Below the pieces are notes generated by a model. The model saw only the letters and a list, made by a program, of their open reading frames with translations. It had not been told where the DNA came from and ran no database searches. Below, piece after piece: positions 1 through 8,742 of a stretch of 64,000 nucleotides of DNA. The position numbers and the translations under genes are program-made. The number at the start of each line of letters is the position of its first letter. Within the stretch, counting starts at the first letter, position 1. The stretch is from positions 1,054,001 to 1,118,000 of the forward strand of contig NZ_CP026304.1 in the NCBI RefSeq assembly GCF_003054555.1, read 5' to 3'. This DNA comes from Streptomyces lunaelactis. GTDB taxonomy: Bacteria > Actinomycetota > Actinomycetes > Streptomycetales > Streptomycetaceae.

Positions 1-240
1 CCGTCGACAGCGAGGTGCGGCATGGGTCGTGGCCTCCTGGAGCGTGGTTCGGGTATGGCCGGGTACTGGCGCCGACCGCCCTGGAGGCCGTAACGGCGCT
101 TGCCGAGGAAGTCGAGGATGTGCCCGAAACGTGTCGAGGGCAGCGCCCCGGCCGAGGAACGTGTCGAGGTGACCGTAGCCGGGAATCTCGGTGTACGCCA
201 CGTCCAATTACGGCTGCCGGTCGGCGAGTACCTCGTGGCC
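1..240 (-). pseudogene. C-terminal remnant of an alpha/beta hydrolase-like gene
   Basis: Read on the minus strand, about 60 codons contain the phrase YTEIPGYGHLDTFLGRGA. It resembles the end of the alpha/beta hydrolases found beside or fused to GMC/cholesterol oxidases, where the His of GYGHLD is the catalytic histidine. After that the reading continues as GHILDFLGKRRYGLQGGRR only in another frame, so at least one frameshift is present, and an in-frame stop lies just upstream. It is a fragment and the window edge cuts it. Positions 241-693 hold no convincing gene on either strand. Confidence 0.35.
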
Positions 241-693
241 TGGGCGCCACACCACTCCGCCTCCGCACCGCAGCCCTGGCACACAGTCATCGGCCCCGTC
301 GCCGCGGCGTTCCTCCCTCGCGGCCCGGTTTCGAGTACCGATCCTGCGGCATCGCAGGAACCCCCGTGAGGGGCGTCGTCCGTGAGGCGGTTTCGACCGG
401 GGGGCCGGAGGATGAGAGTGGCGGCCTCGTAGCCGACCCATGAGCTGTCTCAGGGTTGTCGGTTCCGGGGGCCGTCGGCCATGCAGTCACTGTCCTTGAG
501 ACCTGGGTTTCCGAGCGCGCGGGCGGTTTGGCGATGAGGACGGATGAGCCGGCGTCCACGGTCGGCGGCAGCACCCCACCGCTCCTGTGGGAACTGGGCA
601 AGCTCCTGGCCCGCAGGTCGCAGCGCAGCGGGTGAGTACGATCCGTTCCCTCGTCCGTGACCCTGCCCGCGCGGACCCACCCGAAGGAGACCC

Positions 694-2424
694 GTGTCGA
701 AGCACCCCGGCACCCCGGGCAGAGGGTGGCATCGTGCCGTGCCGGGGGTACCGGGCCTCGCGGTGTTCAAGGGGTACCGGCGCGACTGGCTGCGTGGGGA
801 CCTCCTGGCCGGGGTCACGGTCGCCGCGTATCTCGTGCCGCAGGTCATGGCGTACGCCAGCGTCGCGGGCCTGCCACCGGTCGTGGGCCTGTGGGCCATC
901 CTGCCCGCGCTTGTGCTGTACGCCTTCCTGGGCTCGTCCCGGCTGCTGTCCGTGGGGCCGGAGTCGACGACAGCGCTGATGACCGCGACCGTCGTGGGGC
1001 CGCTCGCCGATGGCGATCCCGCGCGGTACGCGGTCCTGGCCTCCGCGCTCGCCGTCGCGGTGGGTCTGATGTGCCTGGTGGCGTGGGCGGCGAGGCTGGG
1101 ATTCGTGGCCGATCTGCTCTCACGGCCCGTGCTGATCGGGTATCTGGCGGGCGTGGCGCTGATCATGATGGTGGATCAGCTCACCAAGCTCACCGGTGTC
1201 CCCACGGAAGGTTCGGGGTTCTTCCCGAAGCTGGTCTCCTTCGCGCAGAACCTGACCGAGGCCCATCCCACGACGGTGATCTTCAGTGCCGGGACGCTGG
1301 TCTTCCTGTACCTGGCCACCCGGTTTCGCTGGGGCATTCCCGGCCCACTGCTTGCCCTCGCTCTCGGTACGGCGGTGGTGGCTGTGTTCGACCTGCAGGA
1401 CCGCGGTCTCGCGGTGATCGGGGAGATCCCGGCCGGGCTGCCCCGCCCGGACATACCCGATCTCGGCAGCCTGCCCGAGTTGCTGCTGCCCGCCGTCGGT
1501 GTCCTGCTCGTGGGCTATACCGACTTCATCCTCACAGCGCGCGCCTTCACCACCGACGACAGTGGGCCGCGCCTGGACGCGAACCAGGAGCTGTTCGCCC
1601 TGGGCGCCGTGAACCTCGGCGCCGGCACGCTTCAGGGATTCCCGGTGAGCAGCAGTGCCAGCCGCACCGCACTCGCCCAGTCCACGGGCGGGCACACCCA
1701 GGCGTACGGGCTCACCGCCGGGGCTGCCGTGCTGGCCGTACTGCTTTTCCTGAGTCCGCTGCTCACCAACACCCCCATGGCCGTACTGGGTGCGCTGGTC
1801 GTCTACGCCGCGATCCGGATGATCGACCTGGCCGGGTTCCGGCGGCTGGCATCCTTCCGCCTCCAGGAACTCCTGCTGGCCCTCGGCTGCCTCGCCGGAG
1901 TCCTCGCCCTGGACATCCTGTACGGGGTGCTCGTGGCCGTGGGCCTGTCGGTCGCCGAGCTACTGACCAGGGTGGCGCGACCGCACGACGCCGTTCAGGG
2001 CCTGGTGCCCGGTTTGCCGGGCATGCACGACGTCGACGACTACCCGCAGGCACGGGTGGTCCCCGGGCTGCTGGTCTACCGCTACGACTCCCCTCTGTTC
2101 TTCGCCAATGCGGAGGACTTCAGGCGCAGTGCTCTGGCCGCGGTGGCCGAGCAGGAAATCCCGGTCAGGTGGTTCGTCCTCAACGCCGAGGCGAACGTGG
2201 AGGTGGACATCACCGCACTGGACTCGCTGGACCAACTACGGAGGGAACTGACCGGACGCGGCATCGAGTTCGCCATGGCCCGCGTCAAACAGGATCTGCG
2301 GGACGAGCTGGACGCGTATGGACTCAGCGCATCCGTCGGCGAGGACCGGATCTTTCCCACGCTGCCCACCGCGCTTGCCGCGTACCGCTCTTGGTGCCGG
2401 AACCACGACAGCGATGGCGGCTAG
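694..2424 (+). CDS. SulP-family anion permease with STAS domain
   Basis: The 576-residue protein is a SulP/SLC26-type inner-membrane transporter for sulfate, bicarbonate or another anion. The N-terminal part (about residues 20-430) is a series of hydrophobic segments with the family signature region VAAYLVPQVMAYASVAGLPP. The C-terminal part (about 450-560) is a cytoplasmic STAS domain, including SPLFFANAEDFRR, of the type related to anti-sigma antagonists. Length is normal for the family. The ATG follows a GGAG-like site in 'gaaggagaccc'. The substrate cannot be read from sequence. No carbonic anhydrase partner lies next to it, unlike many SulP genes. It appears monocistronic. Confidence 0.9.
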   Translation: MSKHPGTPGRGWHRAVPGVPGLAVFKGYRRDWLRGDLLAGVTVAAYLVPQVMAYASVAGLPPVVGLWAILPALVLYAFLGSSRLLSVGPESTTALMTATVVGPLADGDPARYAVLASALAVAVGLMCLVAWAARLGFVADLLSRPVLIGYLAGVALIMMVDQLTKLTGVPTEGSGFFPKLVSFAQNLTEAHPTTVIFSAGTLVFLYLATRFRWGIPGPLLALALGTAVVAVFDLQDRGLAVIGEIPAGLPRPDIPDLGSLPELLLPAVGVLLVGYTDFILTARAFTTDDSGPRLDANQELFALGAVNLGAGTLQGFPVSSSASRTALAQSTGGHTQAYGLTAGAAVLAVLLFLSPLLTNTPMAVLGALVVYAAIRMIDLAGFRRLASFRLQELLLALGCLAGVLALDILYGVLVAVGLSVAELLTRVARPHDAVQGLVPGLPGMHDVDDYPQARVVPGLLVYRYDSPLFFANAEDFRRSALAAVAEQEIPVRWFVLNAEANVEVDITALDSLDQLRRELTGRGIEFAMARVKQDLRDELDAYGLSASVGEDRIFPTLPTALAAYRSWCRNHDSDGG

Positions 2425-2442
2425 CTGGGGCGTGTTTCGAAT

Positions 2443-2661
2443 GTGCCCGCACCCCCCGGCCACACAGTCTCGCGGCCCATCGGCGTCATCACGGTCCGCG
2501 ACACCCCCACCGCGGGCACCCGCCCCTACGCATTCGTCATCACCGAGGACTCCCACGTCTGGGCCAACATGTGGGACGCGCATGAGCTCGCTCAGCTCGA
2601 CGAGAAGGGCCACCGTCCGCTGCGGTCCGTGGCCACCGACGACCCGGCGGCCGGGCTGTAG
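2443..2661 (+). CDS. Small hypothetical protein, possibly a fragment
   Basis: A 72-residue ORF with the phrase TRPYAFVITEDSHVWANMWD. This faintly resembles blades of PLL-type beta-propeller lectins, in which W and D residues recur, but a single blade would not fold alone. It may therefore be a remnant of a longer gene. There is no clear ribosome binding site. It lies 18 bp after the SulP gene on the same strand. Positions 2662-2891 hold no other recognisable gene. Confidence 0.3.
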   Translation: MPAPPGHTVSRPIGVITVRDTPTAGTRPYAFVITEDSHVWANMWDAHELAQLDEKGHRPLRSVATDDPAAGL

Positions 2662-2891
2662 ACGGCCGGACCCGGCCTTCCTGAAACGCCGCAGTACGTG
2701 GCCGAGCCATCCGCCGCTACGGCGAACGGACATGTAGCGCTGCGTGTCTTCCGTGTTCGTCCCCTCGCCCGCCACCGTCATGCGCATGCTGCGCACTACG
2801 CCGGTCGGGTGATCGACCTGCGAGTGGCGCGTCCGCCCGCCGACGGAAGGGCACCCATCGAGGAGAGGTTCACCCGAGGGAAGGGCTTTCC

Positions 2892-3482
2892 ATGCGTCGT
2901 GCATTGATCATCGTCGATGTGCAGAAGGACTTCTGCGAGGGCGGCAGCGTTCCGGTGAAGGGCGGCGCGGACCGCGCTGCGGCTATCGCCGAACTGGTCC
3001 GGCGCGCCGACGGGCAGTACGCCTTCGTCGTCGCCACCCGTGACCACCACATCGATCCGGGCGCCCACTTCTCTGAGAACCCCGACTTCCGGGACTCGTT
3101 CCCTGTGCATTGCGTCGTCGGCAGTGAGGGAGGCGAGTTCCATCCGGATTTTGCGCCCGCCGTCGACTCCGGGCACGTCGACGAGGTCTTCTTCAAGGGC
3201 GCGCACTCCTCCTCGAAGAGCGGTTTCGAGGGCTCGGCCCAGGACGGCACGACACTGTCCGCCTGGCTGAAGGCCCGCGACATCGCCGACCTCGACGTCG
3301 TCGGCATCGCGACCGATCACTGCGTGAAGGCCACCGCACTGGACGGAGTGCGCGCGGGCTTCACGGTGCGGGTCCTGCTCGACTACACCGCCGGCGTCGC
3401 CGCCGACACCACGCGCACCGCAATCGCCGAGCTGCGCCGGGCCGGTGTCAAGCTGAGCGGCGAACCTGTCATCGCCGCCTGA
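2892..3482 (+). CDS. pncA: Nicotinamidase (isochorismatase family)
   Basis: The 196-residue protein converts nicotinamide to nicotinate plus ammonia in the NAD salvage (Preiss-Handler) pathway and is cytoplasmic. It carries the cysteine-hydrolase triad at the usual spacing: Asp9 (VDVQKDF), Lys102 (FFKGAH) and Cys144 (TDHCVKATALD). The candidate metal ligands Asp51, His53, His59 and His73 sit two residues later than in the Mycobacterium tuberculosis enzyme. The cis-peptide region GIATDHCV is intact. The ATG follows a 'gaggag' site. The P450 gene starts 21 bp downstream, so the two may be co-transcribed, although no functional link is obvious. Confidence 0.92.
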   Translation: MRRALIIVDVQKDFCEGGSVPVKGGADRAAAIAELVRRADGQYAFVVATRDHHIDPGAHFSENPDFRDSFPVHCVVGSEGGEFHPDFAPAVDSGHVDEVFFKGAHSSSKSGFEGSAQDGTTLSAWLKARDIADLDVVGIATDHCVKATALDGVRAGFTVRVLLDYTAGVAADTTRTAIAELRRAGVKLSGEPVIAA

Positions 3483-3503
3483 AAAAGGCCCTACGGAGCC
3501 CAC

Positions 3504-4889
3504 ATGAGCGTCCCCCTGATCTTGCTGATGGCGATCCCGCCAGCCGCTGCCGCCACCGTGCTGCTCGCATGTGCCGCGAATCCGCGCATTGGAGACGCCT
3601 ACAGGCTCCGCTTGCTCGCCAAAGGCGACGACCCGGCTGACGCCCCGACGATCCGGATCCCCAACCGGGACATCCATGGGCATCTCCTGGATAGGCTCTT
3701 CGCCCACAAGTCCGCAAGCCAACGCGGACATACCCACGCGCGGCGAACCTTCCTCTACTACAACAGGCCGGCGAACGAACACCAGGAGTGCATCGACACC
3801 GACCACCCCCACTACGCGGAGCTGGCCAAGGCGACGCTCCGCACTCTCTCCGTTCCGCGCGAGGAGATCGTCGCCACGGCCCGGAGGTGCACCCACCAGG
3901 TCCTGGAGGACGTCTGGCGCGCCGGCACCACAAGCCGCGTGCTGCGGCTCACGGACCTCACCGTCCCTATCGCCTCCCGTCTCATGTTCGAACTGGTCTT
4001 CAGGGCTGCGCCATCGCAGGAACAGATCGCGCTGATCGGTCGTTCCGCCAGCGATACCACGAAGAACTTCAAGGGAATTCGGCACTCAAAAAACATCTCC
4101 ACCAAGCTGGAGCTCCTCGGCCTTTTGCAGGCCAAGGTGACCGAGTACGGCGGGTGCCCCGGCATCTTCGGTCACGAGAGCGCGCTCGACACGAACTCCA
4201 GGGCGAAACACCTGCAGGGTGTGTTCTTCAGCAAGGGCGTTAACCAGCTCTCCGAATTCGCCTGCCATACCGTGCTCGCGGCATCCCGGCATCCACACGT
4301 CGTCGAGCGGGTCATCGAGCGCGACGCCCGCTACCTCGACCACGTCCTCTCGGAAACACTGCGGCTCTACCCCCAGCACGCCACGATCCAGCGACTCGTG
4401 GTCGACGACGTCCCCTTGAGCCCGACGGTGACGATCCCGCGCGGGACTCAGCTCCTGGTGGACATCAGCCGGCACCAGCGAATGGGCCACACGGAACCAG
4501 ACGCGTTCATTCCGGAGAGATGGGAACACCACAGCCGCGCCGACAGCGGATTCGTGGTCTTCGGCAAGGGGCAACGGAAGTGTCCTGCCGAGCGGTTCTC
4601 TCGGACAGCGGGAGCTGTGATCGTGCAAGAACTGCTGAGCTCGTTCGCAGTACACGCTCCCATCCGCCACACCCGGGCGCTGGAGGGAGGCGGCCTCTGC
4701 TGCCTGGTGCCCCTCGGCTCGGCCGGAACTCCCGGGATTGGGTTCAAGAAGATGCTCGTGTGGACACGCGACCACGCGGAGCGCCTTGCCTTCGGCGCGG
4801 CACAGTTGATGTGCTTTTCCCTGGCAGCCCGAGCAGTGCGGCGCCTGCCACGCGGCACCGACAGCAACAACTTCCCCAACCGCACATGA
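3504..4889 (+). CDS. Atypical cytochrome P450
   Basis: The 461-residue protein has the ExxR pair in ETLRLYP (Glu284, Arg287), a PERW motif near 337-340, and a heme-thiolate loop FGKGQRKCPAERF with Cys360 as ligand. In the cysteine loop the usual Gly two residues after Cys is Ala. The I-helix region (about 238-262) reads FFSKGVNQLSEF where most P450s have AGx(D/E)T, so the acid/alcohol pair used for oxygen activation is missing. The N-terminus has a hydrophobic stretch (residues 3-25), uncommon in soluble bacterial P450s. A tail of about 60 residues follows the core. It may use peroxide, isomerise a substrate or be inactive. It lies 21 bp after the nicotinamidase gene. Confidence 0.8.
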   Translation: MSVPLILLMAIPPAAAATVLLACAANPRIGDAYRLRLLAKGDDPADAPTIRIPNRDIHGHLLDRLFAHKSASQRGHTHARRTFLYYNRPANEHQECIDTDHPHYAELAKATLRTLSVPREEIVATARRCTHQVLEDVWRAGTTSRVLRLTDLTVPIASRLMFELVFRAAPSQEQIALIGRSASDTTKNFKGIRHSKNISTKLELLGLLQAKVTEYGGCPGIFGHESALDTNSRAKHLQGVFFSKGVNQLSEFACHTVLAASRHPHVVERVIERDARYLDHVLSETLRLYPQHATIQRLVVDDVPLSPTVTIPRGTQLLVDISRHQRMGHTEPDAFIPERWEHHSRADSGFVVFGKGQRKCPAERFSRTAGAVIVQELLSSFAVHAPIRHTRALEGGGLCCLVPLGSAGTPGIGFKKMLVWTRDHAERLAFGAAQLMCFSLAARAVRRLPRGTDSNNFPNRT

Positions 4890-5224
4890 TCTCGCCGGCG
4901 AGATAGGTGACGGCTCCGGCGGTATGCCATACGGCCGGGCAGAAGTTGTCCGAACGGAGCAAGCAGGCGGTGGCGCCCATGTGTCTCGGTGGCTTCCTCC
5001 GAAAAGCAACGGAAATAGCTCCTGAGCTGCGGGGCTCATACATCCGCCACGCGTCTGTGGTGCCGGTGCTGTGATGGGCGGCTGTGGCGGGCGGCGCGTT
5101 GTCAGGGGCGGCGGCACGGGAAGAAGGCCAAGCCCACCTCCCCGGCGTCGATGGCGCGGATGACGCCCTGGTAGATGGCGGCCGTCTCCTGCGATGTCTG
5201 CTGCGTCACGCGGAGGCTTCTGTC
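4890..5224. other. Intergenic, between convergent P450 and monooxygenase genes
   Basis: No supported gene. On the minus strand a GTG-started 35-codon ORF (5209-5102) contains TSQETAAIYQGVIRAIDAGE, which looks protein-like. It follows the monooxygenase gene on the same strand, but I cannot assign it and it may be the end of a lost gene. Confidence 0.4.
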
Positions 5225-7009
5225 TCACCGACCGGGGCGGGTGTGATCCGGCGTGATAGGCGCGGACCGAGGGCTGGGCAGGGGTGGTCCTTGAAGGGTG
5301 TAGGCCGCTGGGTCGAAGCGGCTGAGGCTGCGGATGAGCCGACCCGTGGACCAAGGCCAGGAGAAGGTGTTCCGCCCGGTGGGGCTGAGGTAGTAGCTGG
5401 AGCAGTGGCCAGCGTCGTACACGGTGGTGCGCAGCGCGTCCTGTAACGCGGTGTTGTACGCAGCCTGGACCGCCGGTTTCACGTCCACGGCGGTGTAGCC
5501 GCCCTGGCGTCGGTGTGTCAGGGCGGCGCACAGGTAGGTGAGCTGGGCTTCGAGGACGGTGATGGCGGAGGTGGAGCCGCTGAGGATGTTGGGACCCAGG
5601 AGGAGGAAAAGATTGGGGAAGCCGCTGACGGTGGTGCCGAGGTAGGCTGCGGGCCCCTCTGCCCAGGTCTCCTGCAGGGTCAGGCCGCCCGTGCCGTGCA
5701 CGCGTCGTGCCAGCGGCAGCTCGCCGATGTGGAAGCCCGTGGCCAGGACCACTACGTCGGCCTCGGCCTGGGCGCCGTCGGCGCCGATGAGGCGATTTCC
5801 CCGAGCGGCGGACACAGCGGTGGGGTGAAGGTGGACGTGGGGCTTGGCCAGCGCTGGATAGTAGGTGCTCGAGGTCAGCAGGCGCTTGCAGCCCAGTGTG
5901 TAGTGCGGCGTGAGCGCCTGTCGCAGGCGCCGGTCACGGACCGCGAGGTGCAAGTGAGCGCGGGCCGCTGCCTGCAGGGGGCGGACGAGCCGTGGGTGGC
6001 GGAAGACGTAACCGAAGCCCTCCTGCATCCTGAACTGGGCACTCCGCATGACTCGTTGGGCGCCCGGCAAGTGGCGCAGACACCAGCCGAGGGCCCGAGG
6101 GACCGGGAAGTCGGGTTTGGGCAGGATCCATTGGGCGGTGCGCTGGAAGACGTGCACCGCTGCCGCCTGTTCCTGGATGGCCGGGACGACCTGCACGGCC
6201 GAAGCCCCGCTCCCCACCACGGCCACGCGCCGGCCGGCCAGGTCCACGGTGTGGTCCCACTGCGCGGTGTGGAAAACCGGACCGGGAAATTCGGCCAGCC
6301 CCGGCACCTCAGGACGCCGTGGCCGGTGCCAAGGGCCCGTGGCCATGACCAGCACCTCGCTGCTGTAGTCACCGTCGGTCGTTTCCAACCGCCAACGTCC
6401 CGCGGACCGATCCCACCAGGCCCGCAACACACGGACATCGCAGCGCAGCGCTTCGTCTACGCCGTACTGCTCCGCAGTCGTCCGGAGATAGTCGTGGATC
6501 TCCCGTTGCCCTGCGAAGAGTCTGCTCCATCCGGGGTTGGGGCTGAAGGAGTAGGAGTAGAGCGAGGACGGCACATCGCACGCGCAGCCCGGATAGGTGT
6601 TCTCCCGCCAGGTACCCCCGAGCTGCGGAGCCTTCTCCAGCACCAGGAGGTCACCGAATCCCTCCTGGCGCAGCCGGATGGCGGCACCGATGCCGGAGAA
6701 GCCCGCACCGACCACGATGACATGGGCCTCCTTGCCTCCCGACGCACCGCGTGACAGATCGTGCTGCAAGCGCCGACTCCTCTCCGAGACGGAGAGCAAT
6801 AGCTCCCCTGTCAGCAGCAACGGGAGGGGGAGCGGGAAGACACGGTCATCCAGCCTCTGCTGCTCGATCGACACCGCCCTCCAGTGGAGATGTCCGCCGG
6901 GTTGCACCACCGGTTGCGCCAACTGTTGCGCGAGCCGAATTGCGCCCTGGAGTTCGCGCGGGTCTACATCAAGCGGCATGGTACTGAAAGGGCCTGAAAG
7001 ATACTCCAC
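5225..7009 (-). CDS. Flavin-dependent monooxygenase, Baeyer-Villiger type
   Basis: The 594-residue protein is predicted to use FAD and NADPH to insert oxygen into ketones or oxidise N/S centres. The FAD-binding GAGFSG is at residues 101-106, and the family fingerprint FPGPVFHTAQWD (about 241-252) has the conserved His and Trp. The NADPH-binding GSGASA is near 266-271, and ATGFHIGELP follows near 400. The first 95 residues before the FAD site have no recognised domain; alternative starts exist, for example ATG at 6979. The body matches Baeyer-Villiger monooxygenases from GGTWRENTYPGCACD onward. It converges with the P450 gene. The substrate is unknown. Confidence 0.85.
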   Translation of the reverse strand: MEYLSGPFSTMPLDVDPRELQGAIRLAQQLAQPVVQPGGHLHWRAVSIEQQRLDDRVFPLPLPLLLTGELLLSVSERSRRLQHDLSRGASGGKEAHVIVVGAGFSGIGAAIRLRQEGFGDLLVLEKAPQLGGTWRENTYPGCACDVPSSLYSYSFSPNPGWSRLFAGQREIHDYLRTTAEQYGVDEALRCDVRVLRAWWDRSAGRWRLETTDGDYSSEVLVMATGPWHRPRRPEVPGLAEFPGPVFHTAQWDHTVDLAGRRVAVVGSGASAVQVVPAIQEQAAAVHVFQRTAQWILPKPDFPVPRALGWCLRHLPGAQRVMRSAQFRMQEGFGYVFRHPRLVRPLQAAARAHLHLAVRDRRLRQALTPHYTLGCKRLLTSSTYYPALAKPHVHLHPTAVSAARGNRLIGADGAQAEADVVVLATGFHIGELPLARRVHGTGGLTLQETWAEGPAAYLGTTVSGFPNLFLLLGPNILSGSTSAITVLEAQLTYLCAALTHRRQGGYTAVDVKPAVQAAYNTALQDALRTTVYDAGHCSSYYLSPTGRNTFSWPWSTGRLIRSLSRFDPAAYTLQGPPLPSPRSAPITPDHTRPGR

Positions 7010-7126
7010 TGCAGGTCAGAGGCCAAGAAATGCGCGTTTCCGCAGGTCAGGCGGGTTCAGTAGATGGAATCAAGAAGATCTCCTCGTGGGCCGCCATTCT
7101 GTTTGCACCCACGCTCGTGGGAACCA

Positions 7127-7429
7127 TTTGCTCATGGCGACGGGCAGCAACGAGGACGCGGCGTACGGCCGGTCGTTGACGTACTGCGCGAGCGCCGAAT
7201 CGGGCGCGCCGCCGCGGCCCTTGCCCTTGCCGCGCCGCACCAGCGCCACCGGATCCACCTCCAGCAGCAGGGCGGCCGTGCAGCGCTCGGCGGATGCCTC
7301 GGGGTAGAAGACATGCGCCGTGCCGTGCAAGGTGGAGAACGCCTGCGCCTTGTCGGGGTGCTTGTGCAGCAGAAAGCCGAGGTCGGTGGCGGGACGTTCT
7401 GGAGTACCGCTCGTACTGATCGTCAGGAA
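7127..7429 (-). pseudogene. hen1: Remnant of hen1 (RNA 3'-terminal ribose methyltransferase), N-terminal part
   Basis: About 100 minus-strand codons match the N-terminal domain of actinobacterial Hen1, with FLTISTSG, TDLGFLLHKHPDKAQAFST, HGTAHVFYPEAS, ALLLEVDPVALVRRGKGK and YVNDRPYAASSLL in order. The expected ATG before FLTIS is replaced by GAT. After AMSK the sequence diverges, so the methyltransferase domain is gone. Known Hen1 proteins work with Pnkp to repair tRNA cut by ribotoxins; no pnkp is present here. This is a relic of that RNA-repair system. Confidence 0.75.
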
Positions 7430-7585
7430 ATCCGACGCACCTCTTGATCTTTGCTTGCACGGGGTTGAAACGACTGTGACCTGCTAGGACGGTTTCAGAG
7501 GCTATAGGAGGCAGTCGGAGCCAACCACCGGGTTTCGACCCCGATTCGACCCGGTCCGCTCGGAGGCAATCAGAGGCAACACCCT

Positions 7586-7682
7586 TGCTGTCTGCCTTCA
7601 GGAAAGCACTCAGCTGCAGGAGCACATCTACCTTGTCGCGGAGGTACAGGTAGAACCCCGAGCGGGAGATGCCCCCTACAGC
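7586..7682 (-). pseudogene. Remnant of a TetR-type helix-turn-helix
   Basis: A stretch of about 32 codons reads GISRSGFYLYLRDKVDVLLQ. This is the recognition-helix and post-helix signature of TetR regulators (compare S-x-FYxYFxxKxDLL). Neither the preceding helix nor the ligand domain is present in frame. It lies between two other decayed genes. Confidence 0.5.
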
Positions 7683-7913
7683 AGAGCGGAGTTGCTTCGA
7701 GGCCCTCAGGCGACTCAGCGCGTCGCGCAGGTGGAGGTCAGGTCGGGCACCCGGCCGCTGGCCGTGGCCGCGGTCGCCCACCGATGGGGTTTCCTCAGCC
7801 CCGCCCATTTCAGCCGTGTGTTCCGGGCCGCTTACGGATTGTCCCCGCGCGCCTGGCGGGCCCTGTCAGAGGGCGCCGACGGAGCCGCGCCAGGCCCGGC
7901 AAAGGGGCAGTGA
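7683..7913 (+). pseudogene. C-terminal remnant of an AraC-family regulator
   Basis: The plus-strand reading contains VAAVAHRWGFLSPAHFSRVF followed by RAAYGLSPRAWRAL. This is the second HTH of AraC/XylS regulators and is close to the type with an AraC-like ligand-binding N-terminus. Sequence before it is short and appears out of frame relative to the family, and no N-terminal domain precedes it. The stop at 7913 is natural for the family. It is a truncated gene. Confidence 0.55.
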
Positions 7914-8122
7914 GCGCGCTCGGCCAGCCGGCCGGCCGGCCGGTGAATGCCCGCCGCTCCGATGCACCGTGCAGTAGTGATCCCGTCCCGGCAGAACAGC
8001 CGAGGACCGCAGTTCGCTCTCAGTCAAAAGCCGTGACGCAGGCAGTCAAGTTCCCCGGTGTCGCCGCCCTACCGTCGAGCCGGAAGGAAGAAACGTCCGA
8101 CTCATTGGCGAGGCGCGGCCTC

Positions 8123-8742
8123 ATGTACGCAAACAGCATTGACCTTGGCACCAGTTGCTCTGGTGCGTGTGTTGCCGTGGACCAGGTGTGGGCCGCCCCC
8201 GCCCGCCGGGGTGAGGGGCGGCCCCCGGGCGTGCTGTCCGACTTGCGTGCTGCGAGGCAGGACACCAGATGGCTGCTGCCGCACCGCCCCGAGGCCGCAG
8301 GGCGTGCCCGCCGGATCACCAGCGCGTTCCTCAAAGACTGGCACGACGGTGAAACCGAATCCGTGCTGCTTGTGGTCTCCGAGCTGGTACCGAATCCGTG
8401 CTGCTTGTGGTCTCCGAGCTGGTGGCGAACGCGGTGCTGTATGCCCGTCCGCCGCTGCTCCTGCACCTGGTGCGTGATCGCATCGGCTCCTGGGTGTGGG
8501 TGGGAGTCACGGACGGCGGCCCCACCGGAGAGAGCGCCGGGACTGCCCCACGGGAGGACGATGAGCACGGGCGCGGCCTGGTCATAGTCGATGCCCTCGC
8601 ACCGGCCCATGGAACCCGCAACCACGCAAGCGGCCGCGTGACCCACTGGGCGAACTGGTCCGTCGGCCCGGCGGTTAGGCTGTGCATGTGCCCCGACCTG
8701 CCAATCCCCTCGTCCGCGAGAGTCTCCTCGACGCAGGAATGA
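8123..8742 (+). pseudogene. RsbW/SpoIIAB-like ATPase, frameshifted by tandem duplication
   Basis: The gene encodes a HATPase_c domain of the anti-sigma/serine-kinase type common in Streptomyces. The first frame (from ATG 8123) carries AGRARRITSAFLKDWHDGE and then LLVVSELV. The continuation VANAVLYARPP, VTDGGP and GRGLVIVDALA (N, G1 and G2 box region) is in the +2 frame. A perfect 35-bp tandem repeat at 8354-8423 causes the switch; removing one unit restores a single continuous frame, as shown by the CTG codons at 8366 and 8401. The second frame ends at 8742, overlapping the next gene. As it stands only a C-terminal piece could be made. Confidence 0.75.
8354..8423. repeat. Perfect 35-bp tandem duplication
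   Basis: Units 8354-8388 and 8389-8423 are identical, each starting 'accgaatccgtgctgc'. Because 35 is not a multiple of three, the duplication breaks the ATPase gene that contains it. The perfect identity suggests a recent event or an assembly artefact. Confidence 0.95.

Noticed and set aside
657..2585. Plus-strand frame of 642 codons across the SulP gene
   Set aside because: Arg/Pro/Gly-rich shadow in another frame of the SulP gene, which has clear transmembrane and STAS features.
5513..6754. Plus-strand frame of 413 codons
   Set aside because: Antisense shadow of the flavin monooxygenase, whose FAD and fingerprint motifs are unambiguous on the minus strand.
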